Shown piece after piece: positions 30,901 to 42,026 of a stretch of 64,000 nt of DNA. The stretch's first letter is position 1; every line of letters starts with the position of its first letter. Position numbers and translations under genes: made by a program. The notes under the pieces were generated by a model. The model was not told the DNA's origin. It ran no database searches and worked only from the letters and a program-made list of their open reading frames with translations. Origin of the DNA: Mycosarcoma maydis (Eukaryota; Basidiomycota; Ustilaginomycetes; Ustilaginales); the NCBI RefSeq assembly GCF_000328475.2, contig NC_026494.1, positions 186,001 to 250,000 on the forward strand, written 5' to 3'.

Positions 30901-33900
30901 CATTGGCAGTCTCTGTCTGATCGACGATAAGCCACGCACTGATTTCGGCCCACGTCAACGACACACGTTGCGCGAGTTTTCCCGCGTCGTGATGCGAGAG
31001 ATGGAGCTGCTCCGCGACAAGATCCAATTCGGAATGCGAGACCGCATGCAGCGATCCGTCGAGCTCTTCACCAAGGAATGCTTGGAGATGGACTCGGAGG
31101 ACGGCGAAACCGAGGCGGTGGCATCCGCGCACGCCACAATCGGCACGCACAAGGTCTTTCAACTCGCTGCGCAAAGCATGCGAGAGGCGCTCCAGGCGTC
31201 GGGAGCCGTCATCTTTGACCTTTCGCATTTCGAGCTGATCGACTCGTACGAAGATGACTTTGTTCCCAGCGAGCTCGGCAACGGCACCAGCAGCAAGGTT
31301 TACTTTGCCAACCCGTCTTCTTCTCACGACATAGACCCAGCAGCCTCGGCATCGGGAAGCGCAGATGACCGCTTCGGATCTGACTCGGAGGGCAATTCGG
31401 CTGCGGATGTACCCACGACGCCTCATGGCAAGACGGCGGCACGTGATCGCTACTTTGACGGCACCAGCGGCGTCGAGACATTCAAGAGCCCCTTACACTC
31501 ACCCAAGGACGATCAGAGCGCGCGGGCCAAGCGCGTGCCTCCTATGAGCGTGCTTGGCACCAGTGAGGCTGACGGCGTGCCTCCAGAGCGAGGCGAGTTT
31601 GTGCCTCTGAGCCATCATGTGCAGATGGCCGAGTTTTTGCGGGTGCATCGTACGGGCAAGTTTTACTCGTATGCGCCGCCTCCTTTCCGGTCGTTACTGC
31701 CTCACGGTGTGACAGGTCTTTTGCTGGTGCCGATTTTTGGTCTCAACAAACAGCCTTTTGCTCTGCTATGCGCCTACATCACCAGCTCGGAACGATCGAT
31801 TGCTCTCGAGGAACTCCAGGTGAGCGGCCTCCAGTATCTGCGAGCGCTCGGCATGATCGTGCTGAGCGCCATCCTCAAGAAGGACATCATGCTGGCTGAC
31901 AAGGCCAAGAGCAATTTCATCTCCAACATCTCGCACGAGCTACGTACGCCGCTTCACGGTATTCTAGCCGCTGCCGAACTGCTTGCCGAGACCAAGCTCA
32001 ACGCCACGCAAGGCTCGTACCTCGAGACGGTCGAGGCGTGCGGCAAGAGTCTGCTCGAGCTGGTCAACCACGTGCTCGACTTTACCAAGCTTAGCGGCAA
32101 CACACGCTCAGGTAAACGATCGATCCAGACGAAAACAAAATGTGACATGGTAAAACTGATCCAGGAGGTGTGCGAGAGCAGCTGGATCGGCCAGATTGCC
32201 AGGCAAGTCGAAACCGCCTCTTCGGGCATTGGCAGTGTCTATGCTCCGCCAGAAGCCAGCGAATCGGGTGCAAGTATGGTGCAAGCGCGAGCCAGAGCGG
32301 CGCGGGACCACAAAGTCGAGACGGTCATTGACATTGCCCTGCGAGAAAACGGCTGGCTGGTCAACTGTGACACTGGTGGCATTCGACGTGTACTAATGAA
32401 TCTAATCGGCAACTCGCTCAAGTTCACTTCGGCTGGATTTGTGCATGTCTCTCTGCGCGAGGTGCAGAGCTCCAAGACGCACATCATGATCGAGCTGTCA
32501 GTCACGGACACTGGTCGCGGCATCTCGCGCGCATTTTTGGAGGAACAGCTCTTCCATCCGTTTACGCAGGAGAATCCGCATGGCACGGGCACTGGTTTGG
32601 GTCTCTCGATCGTCAACAGCATCGTACAGTCGCCTTCCATGAACGGCAAGATCGATGTCTGGAGTACCGAGGGCGAAGGAACCGAGATTCGTGTCACTTG
32701 CGAGCTCGAGCTTTGCGAGGATGACGATATCGAGGGCCCCACCTACAAACCTGCGGTCAATGTGCATCAAGCTTACACTGTGGCGCTGCTCGGCTTTGAC
32801 GAGTCGCGCGGCGATCAGGATTTGCGTCTTGCGCTCCAAGGTTACTTTCTCAACTGGTGGGAGTTTAAGCTCTGTGAGCTGGACAATGTTGACGACCAAA
32901 TCAAAAAGAGCGATGTGGTTGTTATCAACGACGACATGGCTCTGCTCGAGAGGGTCAAGGGAGAACGCAAAGGCGAGCTGCCGCCAGTCATCTTTCTCAC
33001 AGCCAGTCGCGGCGAGTCCGAGATCGCCATGGCTTGCGAGGCCTACCACGCGAGTGGTGGTGTAGCACGAATTCTGTTCAAGCCTGCCGGTCCAGCCAAG
33101 CTCGAAAGTGTGGTCGACTTCTGCCTGCAGTGCCTGGAACGCAAACTCTCGGGCGAGAATGTGTCGTCGGAAGAGACGAAACCCAGCACACCGTTGCCTT
33201 CGCCTAGCGAAGCTGGAGGCGCGTATCAGCAGATGGAGCAAGCAGACAGCTACTTTTCGCCTCGTCCCAGTCGACCGGACATTCACAGTCATCTCGGACA
33301 TGAGATCGGCTCTTTCGATACCAACGCTTCGATCACACCGCGCGCCGAAGGCGAAACGCGCGTGCCAGTGACCAGCATGGCTCAAGATGCACAGTCGACG
33401 TCGGGACAGAAAGGACCAAAATTGGCGGATGGCGAGATTGGCGAAATGCGACGGCCGACGCTGGATGCCGGTATCGACCGCAATCGTTCACACTACATGT
33501 CGCCCGATCCGCCGGGCAGCTCCTCGAATTCTCTGATCCGACGGCACTCGACTGAGGCACGCATGGACGCCGGCAATGAGGACGCATCGTCGTCAATGAC
33601 AGCCAAGCCGAGCCGTCCGCTGTTGCCTGCGCGCAGCATCACGTACCACGAGCCGCGACTGCACAAGCATGTGCTCATGTCTCCGATGGGCGGACGCGAG
33701 GTTGACGGCGATTCGTACTTTGAGCGTGCGCCGACGCCAAACGCACCACACACACCCAACACGCCAGGATCGACGGTGTCACTGGAAGGTGGCGATGGCG
33801 CGGTGCTCAAGAGCGTACTGGCGTCAAGCCGGGGTGGCAGCAGCCTAAGTACGGGCGGCGGTGGCGGTGGCACGTCTCGAAAGCGGATGCAGATTCTGTC

Positions 33901-34363
33901 GGTGGAAGACAATGCGATCAATCGAAAAGTGATTGCGGCGTTTCTGGCGAAATTGGAGGTCGACTTTGTCGAGGCGACGAATGGCGAGGAGGGCATCGCG
34001 CAGTTTTCGCGGTACCCTCCGAACCACTTTGACGTGATTCTGATGGATTTGTCGATGCCGGTGATGGATGGCATCTCTGCGATCGCTGCTATCCGCAAGA
34101 TTGAGCTGGAACGGTACCAGGGCGGCAAAAGCGATAGCGGATCTAGCGGCAACAATAGCAGCAGCACGCACACGATAGGCAGCTTGGGCCGCACCGGAAC
34201 CAACAAGCTGGTTGCACGTCAGCGGAGCAAGATCTTTGCGCTCACGGGACGGTCGACAGACGAAGACAAGCGACAGGCATTCCAGACGGGTGCAGACGGA
34301 TACATAGTCAAACCGCTCAGCTTCAAGGTTCTTTCCTCGCTTTTGCGGATGCTGATGCGTTGA
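27917..34363 (+). CDS. Hybrid sensor histidine kinase with GAF, pseudo-receiver and receiver domains
   Basis: About 2148 residues if it starts at the ATG at 27917, the first after the gap; the true start may lie in or before the gap. Residues 1 to about 830 are Ser/Pro-rich and disordered. A GAF domain follows at about 855-1025 (SRNCSFCSHAIL, IRFYAGSPLRTSDGLNIGSLCLID). A second GAF-like region is split by a long insert (about 1080-1315). The HisKA box FISNISHELRTPLHGILAA puts the phosphorylated His near 1340. The ATPase domain has NLIGNSLKFT, DTGRGIS and GTGTGLGLSI. Residues about 1620-1740 look like an inactive receiver. The C-terminal receiver (from about 1990) has VEDNAINRKV, LMDLSMPVMDG with Asp near 2044, and IVKPLSF. 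No transmembrane segment is evident, so it is probably a cytosolic phosphorelay sensor. Confidence 0.9.
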   Translation: MRVAYSDLDDTSSVGSNDALNAPKVHIKSAISSPRSSVSSSGAVRRGGWRGVGAATSASTSRSFTHAHRGETYASSSSSELGADEPLPLSSSGNAHVQPNSPLWAPSPPPPDTCQHDVQELEQRYSDNPHELSVADHPAWHKLRAQPGLPAPGILSYLPSVSQDVSHDYAQDPRDDPSESRLIGSTLLNPHDPPSSHRFPDTTSSAAHQASASTATQLAPSRNACPRQHITLESIDDDYNAPLPSVEPGAYDWANFVYAYARGRWNPGLIPQPPGQSTAFPGTHTRINSTRHPTPDATSSATNVLSKRRPSLEYVMPDSALPTTKAAPISTAPTHQLCSLPLSARGSADSDTAVPLPLDTSADASAVLNGETSLPSHSLQYIHSSESDQHVSSQNASASTTVESERSSNTVGNLIDANVLTALRLPPMSMSSVSRKSTCVARGADLDFDGLSSPHNSPDDAQPPQRAKTAPEGLPTSVAQALLPSQLDHKGLASAAQLVTPPPAAQPRQYSDTLLQHVVPDTLSLRKSILKDEPNKPVVRTPISELSDPLHRATPHKDKTNLANDAVSLMLNSNAQDAVVTPSARPQSKLAGDMAESVISTAILAPADSAHNDFFESEPLERPGPTPIQSTHGVPKHPVVWQSAPEGLSSFAEAMSRQASGTGAADAKSALFNEIAIDNVTVAGLRRAARRTSMERSVAELDRICSDACRNPKGPLVSHSASFPGSTPRPSKSAAAGGPHEGVQPLPHLFGSSTSVSASTNNGPTVNVAHFVRGKQSGETRIDLRGTITSSPATNAKDVNFAPPSTGQLPYEVSAHDVSLAANASTTKNRPAMTNTSSQRIQSYLAAGKRVELFYRDFGYLPSILPPHEEVRLHALSRYGPPKIAGNPNFERLAHLVKLVFNSKLVLITLVGENEQIFQTQMGGGGEITIASLQAIAGSRNCSFCSHAILQDSDEPIVILDAAKDWRFSGNPLVQGSPDIRFYAGSPLRTSDGLNIGSLCLIDDKPRTDFGPRQRHTLREFSRVVMREMELLRDKIQFGMRDRMQRSVELFTKECLEMDSEDGETEAVASAHATIGTHKVFQLAAQSMREALQASGAVIFDLSHFELIDSYEDDFVPSELGNGTSSKVYFANPSSSHDIDPAASASGSADDRFGSDSEGNSAADVPTTPHGKTAARDRYFDGTSGVETFKSPLHSPKDDQSARAKRVPPMSVLGTSEADGVPPERGEFVPLSHHVQMAEFLRVHRTGKFYSYAPPPFRSLLPHGVTGLLLVPIFGLNKQPFALLCAYITSSERSIALEELQVSGLQYLRALGMIVLSAILKKDIMLADKAKSNFISNISHELRTPLHGILAAAELLAETKLNATQGSYLETVEACGKSLLELVNHVLDFTKLSGNTRSGKRSIQTKTKCDMVKLIQEVCESSWIGQIARQVETASSGIGSVYAPPEASESGASMVQARARAARDHKVETVIDIALRENGWLVNCDTGGIRRVLMNLIGNSLKFTSAGFVHVSLREVQSSKTHIMIELSVTDTGRGISRAFLEEQLFHPFTQENPHGTGTGLGLSIVNSIVQSPSMNGKIDVWSTEGEGTEIRVTCELELCEDDDIEGPTYKPAVNVHQAYTVALLGFDESRGDQDLRLALQGYFLNWWEFKLCELDNVDDQIKKSDVVVINDDMALLERVKGERKGELPPVIFLTASRGESEIAMACEAYHASGGVARILFKPAGPAKLESVVDFCLQCLERKLSGENVSSEETKPSTPLPSPSEAGGAYQQMEQADSYFSPRPSRPDIHSHLGHEIGSFDTNASITPRAEGETRVPVTSMAQDAQSTSGQKGPKLADGEIGEMRRPTLDAGIDRNRSHYMSPDPPGSSSNSLIRRHSTEARMDAGNEDASSSMTAKPSRPLLPARSITYHEPRLHKHVLMSPMGGREVDGDSYFERAPTPNAPHTPNTPGSTVSLEGGDGAVLKSVLASSRGGSSLSTGGGGGGTSRKRMQILSVEDNAINRKVIAAFLAKLEVDFVEATNGEEGIAQFSRYPPNHFDVILMDLSMPVMDGISAIAAIRKIELERYQGGKSDSGSSGNNSSSTHTIGSLGRTGTNKLVARQRSKIFALTGRSTDEDKRQAFQTGADGYIVKPLSFKVLSSLLRMLMR

Positions 34364-34692
34364 TGGCATGGCGACGATGCAAGCACAGACAACTTCTTGG
34401 CCATCTCTGGATACGCGTGTGGCTTTGTAAAAGACTAGAAAGAGGAATGTGCCTGTTGTGATGGCACATGCTAGTTTCACCATTTGAAAGTTCCCTGTAA
34501 TCATTCACACTATCGTGCGCCTCACGAGATATCTCGGTTGTTGCACTCACGACTTGGTGCGATCGCATGAGATGTGAGTGCTGCTTTGCATTAATACGGG
34601 CTGGAATTTTTGTACTGAGCACGAGCGTGGAGCGTGGGACGTGGAAGCGTTAGGATATGTGACGTGTGAGGGTGAATCACAAAATCGTGCGT

Positions 34693-34716
34693 CGTGACGG
34701 GGTGACGGGGTGACGG
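34693..34716. repeat. (GTGACGGG)3 tandem repeat
   Basis: Three perfect 8-bp units just downstream of the histidine kinase gene. Confidence 0.9.
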
Positions 34717-34847
34717 GGCACGGGTGCGTGGTGAGTTTTGATTGGTTGTCAAGATCACGGATGTAAATTGGCTGAGCTGGGCTCACGATGTTGGAAATCG
34801 AGATGGGAATGCACGTGATGTCGGGGGGAAATTGGGGAAATTTGCCC

Positions 34848-34900
34848 GATCGATTCGATTCGATGCGATTCGATGCGATGCGATGCGATGTGATGCAATG
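34848..34900. repeat. Interleaved GATTC / GATGC pentamer repeat
   Basis: About ten 5-bp units of the form CGATT or CGATG, with decay at the right end. Non-coding. Confidence 0.9.
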
Positions 34901-37790
34901 TGCAGGGTGTCTAAGTTTGCGAGGCGGTGAGCTGTTGGTTACGTCGAAACTTTATGTTGCAGTTCGGACGAGCGTTTGTGGACAGTTCGAGATTGTCGGG
35001 ACTGGAGATACTCAGACTAAGCAACTTGGTGTGTGGTTTAAGTTAGGGCATTTCATGTTGGGTTGCAGTAGATTTCTAGACAATCACGAATGTGGATGGA
35101 TGCTACAAGGTAGTTAGAGCGTCCATGGCTGGATGTGTGTTGAGAGCGCCGGTGTTGCGCGGCTTGTGGGAAAGTTGGACGAGATCGAGAGATTCATGTG
35201 ACGCGCGCGAGAGATTTACGATTTTCGCAGATTCTTGATTCGATGCTAGGTCTGCAGGGTTGCACCAAGACGCATAGATCATGTATGGACCAACGCTTGA
35301 CAGCTCGGCACTCGCGACTCACGACTTGTTGTACCAACCATGGCGCATCGCACATCGCGAATCGCGAATGTGGTGATCCCATAGCGTGCCGATGTGGACG
35401 CTGGAAATATTCCCATGAATTGTAATCTTCCCATGGTCCACATGCACACGATCACGATCCCCATGGTTACACATTTGTGATTATGGTCTCGACTTGGCGC
35501 ACGCAACTCGAATGATGAATGATGAGTGCTAATCACGATTTCGTTGGTTCGGGATGTTGCTCGCAAAATTCGCGTGAAATTCCGCCAGTGCGCTACACTT
35601 TGGCACTAAATCCAAAGGCACGCCAGCTCGCTTGAGAAGCGCCAAAAAAATCACAATAAACCCCTAACCCCCCCAAACCACAGCAACCAAACAAACCTTC
35701 CCAAAAACTCGAGAGTCGTGCAGTGAGGCACTAGAGATCGACAGGCGTACGTATCGGCTGAACCCGAAAACATTGCGCCCAGCACATGTCAAACGCCCAC
35801 AGCCTCACAGCCGACAGATATGCTTGCCCCGCAGCTCGTCTGGGCCCACAAGCAATCAGCTGCACAGATAGAATCTCCAGCTCGCTCCAGAACCGCCGCG
35901 TCTGGACGTCTTTCGGTTTTCTCATACTGCTTCCCGTTCCTCCCCAATGTCTCGGGAATATTCTTAGGGGTAGGAGTCGTCCTGCATCGCGATATCCACA
36001 TCTTTCGGGCAGAGGCGAACTTCGGATGGCGTAAATTGCCAAGTTGTACAGTTGCTGCTATTCCTGGGAACGTTTGGCTTAGTAGACAGTTTCGAGATGC
36101 GTAGTGTCGCAGATCGCATCTCTCTGCTGTTTCAGTGTCGGCAAGATGGCCGACGCTAGCCAGCACCGCACTGCACCCTACCGTACCGCACGATCTGGTT
36201 GCAGGCTAGCGTAGGCGCTTACCAGAGAAATGAACGCTAATACATTGTTCGACGCTGACGCTGAATTTTAGCGGCCAGGGCGTGGATATACCTGATTGCT
36301 CACTTTCAAAGAGAAAGTAGGCGATGCTAGATTCAAGAGCGCTCCATGCGGACTTTGTGGCCATCACAGACACCTCGTGGCGGAGGCGGGTGGCAAAGAG
36401 GACATGCGCGAGCCCGCTACACTGAATATGGATGTCCAAGGGCGGATCAAGATACAGATGGGCTTGCGACTTGATCTGGAACTAAGTACTTCGGACCGAG
36501 CGCCCAACCATGTCGACGTCAATTACAAGCTGCCATGGCCCGCCTCGGTACAACTAGACGGATGAACGGTTTCAAACCAGCCAGCGTCGACAAGAAGCTA
36601 CGACGTTGTGTATCGGCCTCGTCAGGGAAGGCTTGCTCGCAAAAGCGGAATGGTGGAATGGTGGAACAGGGGAACGGCGTGATGGCGGGATGGTGGATTG
36701 GTAGCATCGGACGGCGGCTTGGTTCGAAATTCACCTTGTACCAACTAGGCTAGTGCTGATCGGCCGGGCTGAACGAGATGCACTAGCGAAATTGACCGAC
36801 ACGGTGAATCAGCAAACAAGCCTCGGCCTGGTCTAGATCCCTTGTTTGTACCTTAGTAGATGTTTCAGACCGACAGGTGTTGAGAAGAAAGCGCCTGCCG
36901 AGGCTATCGGGTGACGTCCAAGCGGTACGGTACGCCCCTGGCCAAATCAAAAGTGCGTGAAGCGTCAACATGAAAGAGAATCCGAAATTGTTAGGTCTGT
37001 TCAAGCGGGGATTCTGGTAGGTTGTTCGAAAAAGCAACCGGGCGAGCGGTGCAACCAGTGCATACTGTACATTCGTGATTCACGGTTCGTAATTTTTCCG
37101 TGGTTCACGATTTGTGGGAGACGGATTTCGTTGCCGTTTGCTGCAGTCGCACATGTTCACTCCGAGCGGAGTTGTTTTGAGATTTTCCAATTTCCGTTTA
37201 CTGCTGCGAAGCCAGTGCAAGTCGCACTTGGAGCATGCAGGGCCAGCCATAAACAGACAGAGCCTAGATGGTGCGATGCACCCTTACACCACCCTGACCC
37301 ACTGATCAGCCAAACCGACTCAACTCGACCTTCACTTTTTTTTTGAACTTCACGATGGGTGATGGCAAGAGGATGGTGTACGTCAAGGCTTGTTGCTTGT
37401 CTGCGCTCCTGGCTGGCTGATAAACCTGGTTTCAAAGTGCAACAAAAAGCTGTTATCTTTGGTGATGAGTTTTCTGGTTGGCACGGAGCTAGCGCAGGTC
37501 GCCAGATTTCGGTGTGTGCGGCTGAGTGACTCTGGATTGTGTCGTGTCTCAGAGGATGGGAAGGTTCCAAAGTGGTAAGGAAATTTGTACATAACTTAGA
37601 TAAAAATAAATGGATAAATAGTTTTTTCAGATACAAATAGATTAGACGCACAAACCCTCTGCTGTGCGGCTGGCTGCTGAAACAACAGAGTCACAAATTC
37701 CAATCGTGAATATGAGATGAATAAAGTCACATTAAAAGCGAGGACTCACGACTCACGCTTACCGTCACAGTCAATCACAAATCAAGAATT

Positions 37791-37811
37791 GTGAAGCGTG
37801 AAGCGTGAAGC
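37791..37811. repeat. (GTGAAGC)3 heptamer array
   Basis: Three perfect 7-bp units followed by a partial unit. The unit is the reverse complement of the array at 39137-39164. Confidence 0.9.
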
Positions 37812-39136
37812 GTGAATGGGGGCTTGATCTCGACAATCACCACTAGTTAATCGTGAATAGTAATGAAATTGGAATTGTTCGTACTGTGCTGTACGGTGCT
37901 GTACTGTTACTGTACCTGTACAGCTGAACCCTGACTCAAGACTGCCTAAGCGCGTCAGGCGTTGGTTTTCTTTTAGCAAACCAACACACTGACGACTGCA
38001 GACGGCTCGGACGCACAAGGTGGTGCTTAGTGTCGCTGAAATCTCTCAGTGCTCTCGCAATAACGCTGTGCTTGCAACTTTTGTCTCACCTTGCCAACTT
38101 GCGCTGCGTTGGTTAGCCGACGTTGAGAGCGAGCCTCACTCGTCACTCGGTGGTGGCCTGAACTCTGAACTTGTCGAGGTCTTAAATTTGGCTGCTAGTA
38201 CGCTCGCTCCGTATCCGATACACAGTTTGCATCATCGTCCATTCACGATTCGATTCAACGTCAGTCGCTTTGTACACATTCCACCCAACCCTCGTCGTCT
38301 CGTCGTTGGTGGTTTCATCCTCCGAACCCTTAGCCATACGCCTTGGTCTTGGGTGACTTGACTTGTCCACCTTGTCCATCTTGCATCTTGGCTCTTGGCT
38401 CTTGGCATCTTCTCTTTGTCCGAGAACACAGGAGTAGAGCTCAGTCCCGAGCTTCCAGTTCTCAACTGCCAACACCAACAAGACGGTTTTACTTTGCTTT
38501 GCTTTGTTGTGCGCTGCTGTTCACCTTGTAGTCTCGCGCTCCTCCTCCGCACGCTCTTTTTGCACCTCGCTGTCCCTCTCCTTGCTTCTTGCCATCCTCC
38601 CTCTCGAGTACGCTCAGCACCGCCTCTGCCTCTGCTCGTCTAGCTGCTCTGCATCTTGCGCCGCTGTAGTTTGCAGATCTTGTACGCCATTTCATTCACA
38701 AACAGACACCTCGCCCTCCGCCCCAGTGTCTCCTTTCCCCCCACTCTTCGCCGACACTGCCGTCGACGCGCCTTGTCAGCTCAACTCCATCTACATCTTG
38801 CACCTCCTACATTCATCATTCTCGTGTCCATATCTACACCCTCCCTTTACACATCGCTTTGCGCCCCCACCTCTATCCTCCTTTGTTACCATCAACGTCG
38901 CTTGGTCTCTACACCTGCGTAAACAGACCCTCCATCACTAACCAACGTCAACCTGCTTTTGGCTTGTTGCTTCTGCTCCATCTCTGCCAACACCTGTGCG
39001 TCTTCGACATCTGTGCACCGCAGCGTATCAGCATCCACCCACCCACCCCCATCTGGCTGCGCTCTCATCCTCTGTCTGCGATCCGCTCAGCATTGCATCT
39101 CGTCATCACTTTCACCCTCCTCCCTACACGCGTCAC

Positions 39137-39164
39137 GCTTCACGCTTCACGCTTCACGCTTCAC
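39137..39164. repeat. (GCTTCAC)4 heptamer array
   Basis: Four perfect 7-bp units in the C/T-rich leader region of the Crz1-like gene. It is the same heptamer as at 37791-37811 but in opposite orientation, 1.3 kb apart. Confidence 0.9.
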
Positions 39165-39448
39165 GCGCTCACGACGTCCCGACGTCCCACGAATAGTCAC
39201 CTCGTTCGCACGTTCGCACTTACCGAGTCAACACTCGCTTCAATCACATCGGCGTTCGCTGGCTCGTCTCCGCCCAGCTTAGCTCCGACACCACTCCACG
39301 GACCGTCCGATAGCTTCTTTGCGCGCATCACATTCCCGCACGTTCCCGCACGAGCCTACTTACACGCTCTCAATACCAAGTCACATCATCCTAGCATCAA
39401 ACCTCTCTCCTCCCACTCAAGTTGGACGTAACCAACAAGCACGCTGCA

Positions 39449-41798
39449 ATGACCTCCGTCTTGGCCAACGTGCGAAGTCATTTTTTGCAGCCCGGCATGT
39501 CCAACGATTCTCGTTACCAATATGCCGCTGACCTCTCACGACCCCTGGCCCCTTCGTCCTCGACGTCGACCTTGATTCAGACAAGCTCCTCCTCTTCCTC
39601 CTCTAGCAACATGGCCTATTCCTCCTCCCTAGCCATGCAAGCCCCTACGCCCGCTACCACTCTCTCATCGGCTCCTACCTCCGATGCTGCTTCCTTGTCC
39701 CAGCCTTCCCTCCTCTCCGCATCCGCCTCTTCTTCACACCCAAGCTCGATCTACTCCTCGGCCACCGTTCCCTCCTCACGAGCGTTTGACTCGGCTCTCG
39801 CTGGCTACTCGGCTTCGTCGACACTCGCAGATGTATCCGCCTCGTGTCCTCCCGAAGGTCCCTCGTTCTCCACCACCGATTTCGATGCCGATCTCGCCGC
39901 TGCCGCATTTGCGCCCCTCTTCAACAGCGATACAACCTCCCTCGAGACTTCCTCAGCCCCGCTCTCGTTTCCCGCGCTTCCAGCCTCGCTTCTCGATGAT
40001 GCACCAGAGTACGAATATGTAAGTGGTTGCCCCGATTGTATATGCTTGACCTCCTTGCCATCCAAGTGCGGCCGCAGACTGACATGGCTCCGCCCGTCTC
40101 CTCTTTTTTCTGTTCTTTGTTTGATCCTTCAAGTCGGTACACACGCGTCTCAACGTCTTTGAGGCTTCCGATTACGGCTCCGACATTCCGTCCTTCACCT
40201 TTGCCCAAGACGGCACCCCCTTGCTCGATGCCCCCACAGGCTACGCTCTGTGGTCGACCGGCATGGATGGCATCGACGCCATTGACACTGCTGATCTTTC
40301 CGCCTCGTCTGCATTCGCCTACCCGGACGACTCGTTTGCTCTTGTCGACAACAACAGGCTAGACACGCAACCCAGAACTGCCGCTCACTTTGATCTTTCG
40401 TCGCGACCCGAGACCCCCTTTGGCGTCAGTTCAAACGCCCTCTCCCTTGCGCCCACTGCTGCTCCGGGCGATGCTCTCCTCGGTTCATCCTCCTCGGGCT
40501 TGAACAACCTAGCCGGTACGTCGCCAGCAGACTTGGTCGACGCTGCTCCCTCCGTGCTCGCAGCAGGACCAGCTGCTACCAACCACCTGCACCAGCGGCC
40601 GCCCCAGCAGTCCACGCCCCAAAAACTGTCGCTCGAAACCGACGAGCTGTACGAATCGCATGCCGGGCCCTCTCGTGGCATCCAGAGGGCTCGAGAGGCG
40701 CTTTCCGCCGCCAACTCTCCGTACGCACGTGATCGTCCTGCGCTCCACGCTCATCGAAGCTTCCACAACTTGTCTGGGCCCGCCGCCTTTTCTCCGCCCG
40801 ACTTTATTCCGGAACTTCGACGTCTCTCCACCGGAGGCGTGTACGCAATTGGTGGCGCAGCTCGTGCTCCCAGTCGAGACCCTGTCGTGCCCAGCCAGAA
40901 CGTGGGACGTGCGCGTCTCATGAGCTGGCAGAGCGGCCGAGTCTTCTCTGGCGAGCAAGATTGGCAGCTGGCCAACATGGCCGACTCTGGTCTCGGCATC
41001 GCCGGTGATGCTGGTCTTGGTAGTGGATCGCAGGGCATGGCGGCAGATGCGATGGGAATGCACTCGGGCGGTATGATGCCACCTTCACGCTCGTTCAGTC
41101 ACGGTATGCATCCCTCGTCGTCTTCCTTCATGCCGCACCACGGCCTGAACCCACATCAGACGGATATGATCAACGCGCTTGGAGACGCCATGGACGCACG
41201 CATCGACGTCGATGGCATCGCAAAGTGCCCTTATCCCAACTGCAACAAGAGCTTTGCCAAGAACCGCTCGTACAATCTCAAGGCTCACCTTCGCTCGCAC
41301 TCGCAGCTCAAACCGTTTGCTTGCTCCGTCTGCCCGCGCGCTTTTTCGCGCAAACACGATCTTGAGCGTCACAGCCGTGTCCATTCAGGCGACAAGCCGT
41401 ACGTATGTGAAATCTGCGGCAAAGGTTTCCCACGAAGCGATGCGTTGCGAAGGCACTGGCGAGTCGAAAAGGAGTGCGGCGATAAGGCGGCCGAGCTGGA
41501 AGCGAGTCAGTCGCTCACCAACGTGTTGGGCGAAGGAGGCATGCCATTCGATCACGAGAGAAGTCCTGATCAGAACAGTCATCCGTACGCTCAAGCTCAA
41601 CAGGGCGGTAGCTCTGCGGGCATGTATGCGCATCATCAGCAGCATCCGAGGCCGCCACAGCTGCATCAGCAGTATTCGACTCAGCAACCACAAGCACAAG
41701 CACAACCACCACAACAACAACATCAACTGCTGCAGCAGCAGCAGCAGCGAACGTGGGCTGATCAACAACAACATCAGCAGCCACTGAGACGTGCTTGA
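39449..41798 (+). CDS. C2H2 zinc-finger transcription factor, Crz1-like
   Basis: Two exons, 39449-40018 and 40134-41798, joined in phase 0 across a 115-bp intron (gtaagt...ttcaag), giving 744 residues. The intron is supported because reading through it meets a stop at 40160. Residues 1 to about 550 are Ser/Ala/Pro-rich activation-type sequence. Three fingers follow at about 555-645: CPYPNCNKSFAKNRSYNLKAH, FACSVCPRAFSRKHDLERH, and YVCEICGKGFPRSDALRRH, the last ending in a VEKEC Cys variant. This finger set resembles the calcineurin-responsive factor Crz1/Prz1 of fungi, which enters the nucleus on calcium signalling; the assignment rests on the fingers only. The C-terminus is Gln/His-rich. The first in-frame ATG is 39449, after a non-ATG extension of 9 codons. 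Confidence 0.82.
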
Positions 41799-42026
41799 TG
41801 ATACCCGCTATGCTCTATCAAGGATCGCTTTGTAAGGGGTTGTTTTTGGCTTGGCTCACTCTTGGTTGGTTTGTTTTTTTTTCTCTTTTTATATTTGGGC
41901 TCACATTGGGTTTGTTGTGTTTCCAATGCAATGGCAGTGTCTTTTCACCCGTATCAACGAGGGTTGTTTGGTCTCTGAGAGTGGGCACAAATACAGGATT
42001 GCATGAGAGGACTCTGTGGCCAACTC

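Larger units (their letters stand above)
34364..39448. other. 5.1 kb gene-free region upstream of the Crz1-like gene
   Basis: No coding gene could be supported; the open frames are short and unrecognised. It contains several simple repeats (listed), motif copies around 37071-37115 and 37781-37850, and an AT-rich patch near 37590-37640. From about 38500 to 39448 the plus strand is strongly enriched in C and T, which keeps several frames open by composition. That stretch probably is the long leader and promoter of the zinc-finger gene. Confidence 0.55.

Noticed and set aside
36715..36740. tRNA T-arm-like string (GGTTCGAAATTC)
   Set aside because: The flanks do not pair into a T stem and no acceptor or D arm was found.
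38859..39431. 190-codon frame before the Crz1-like gene
   Set aside because: The C/T-rich composition removes stop codons from several frames at once; more likely 5' leader.
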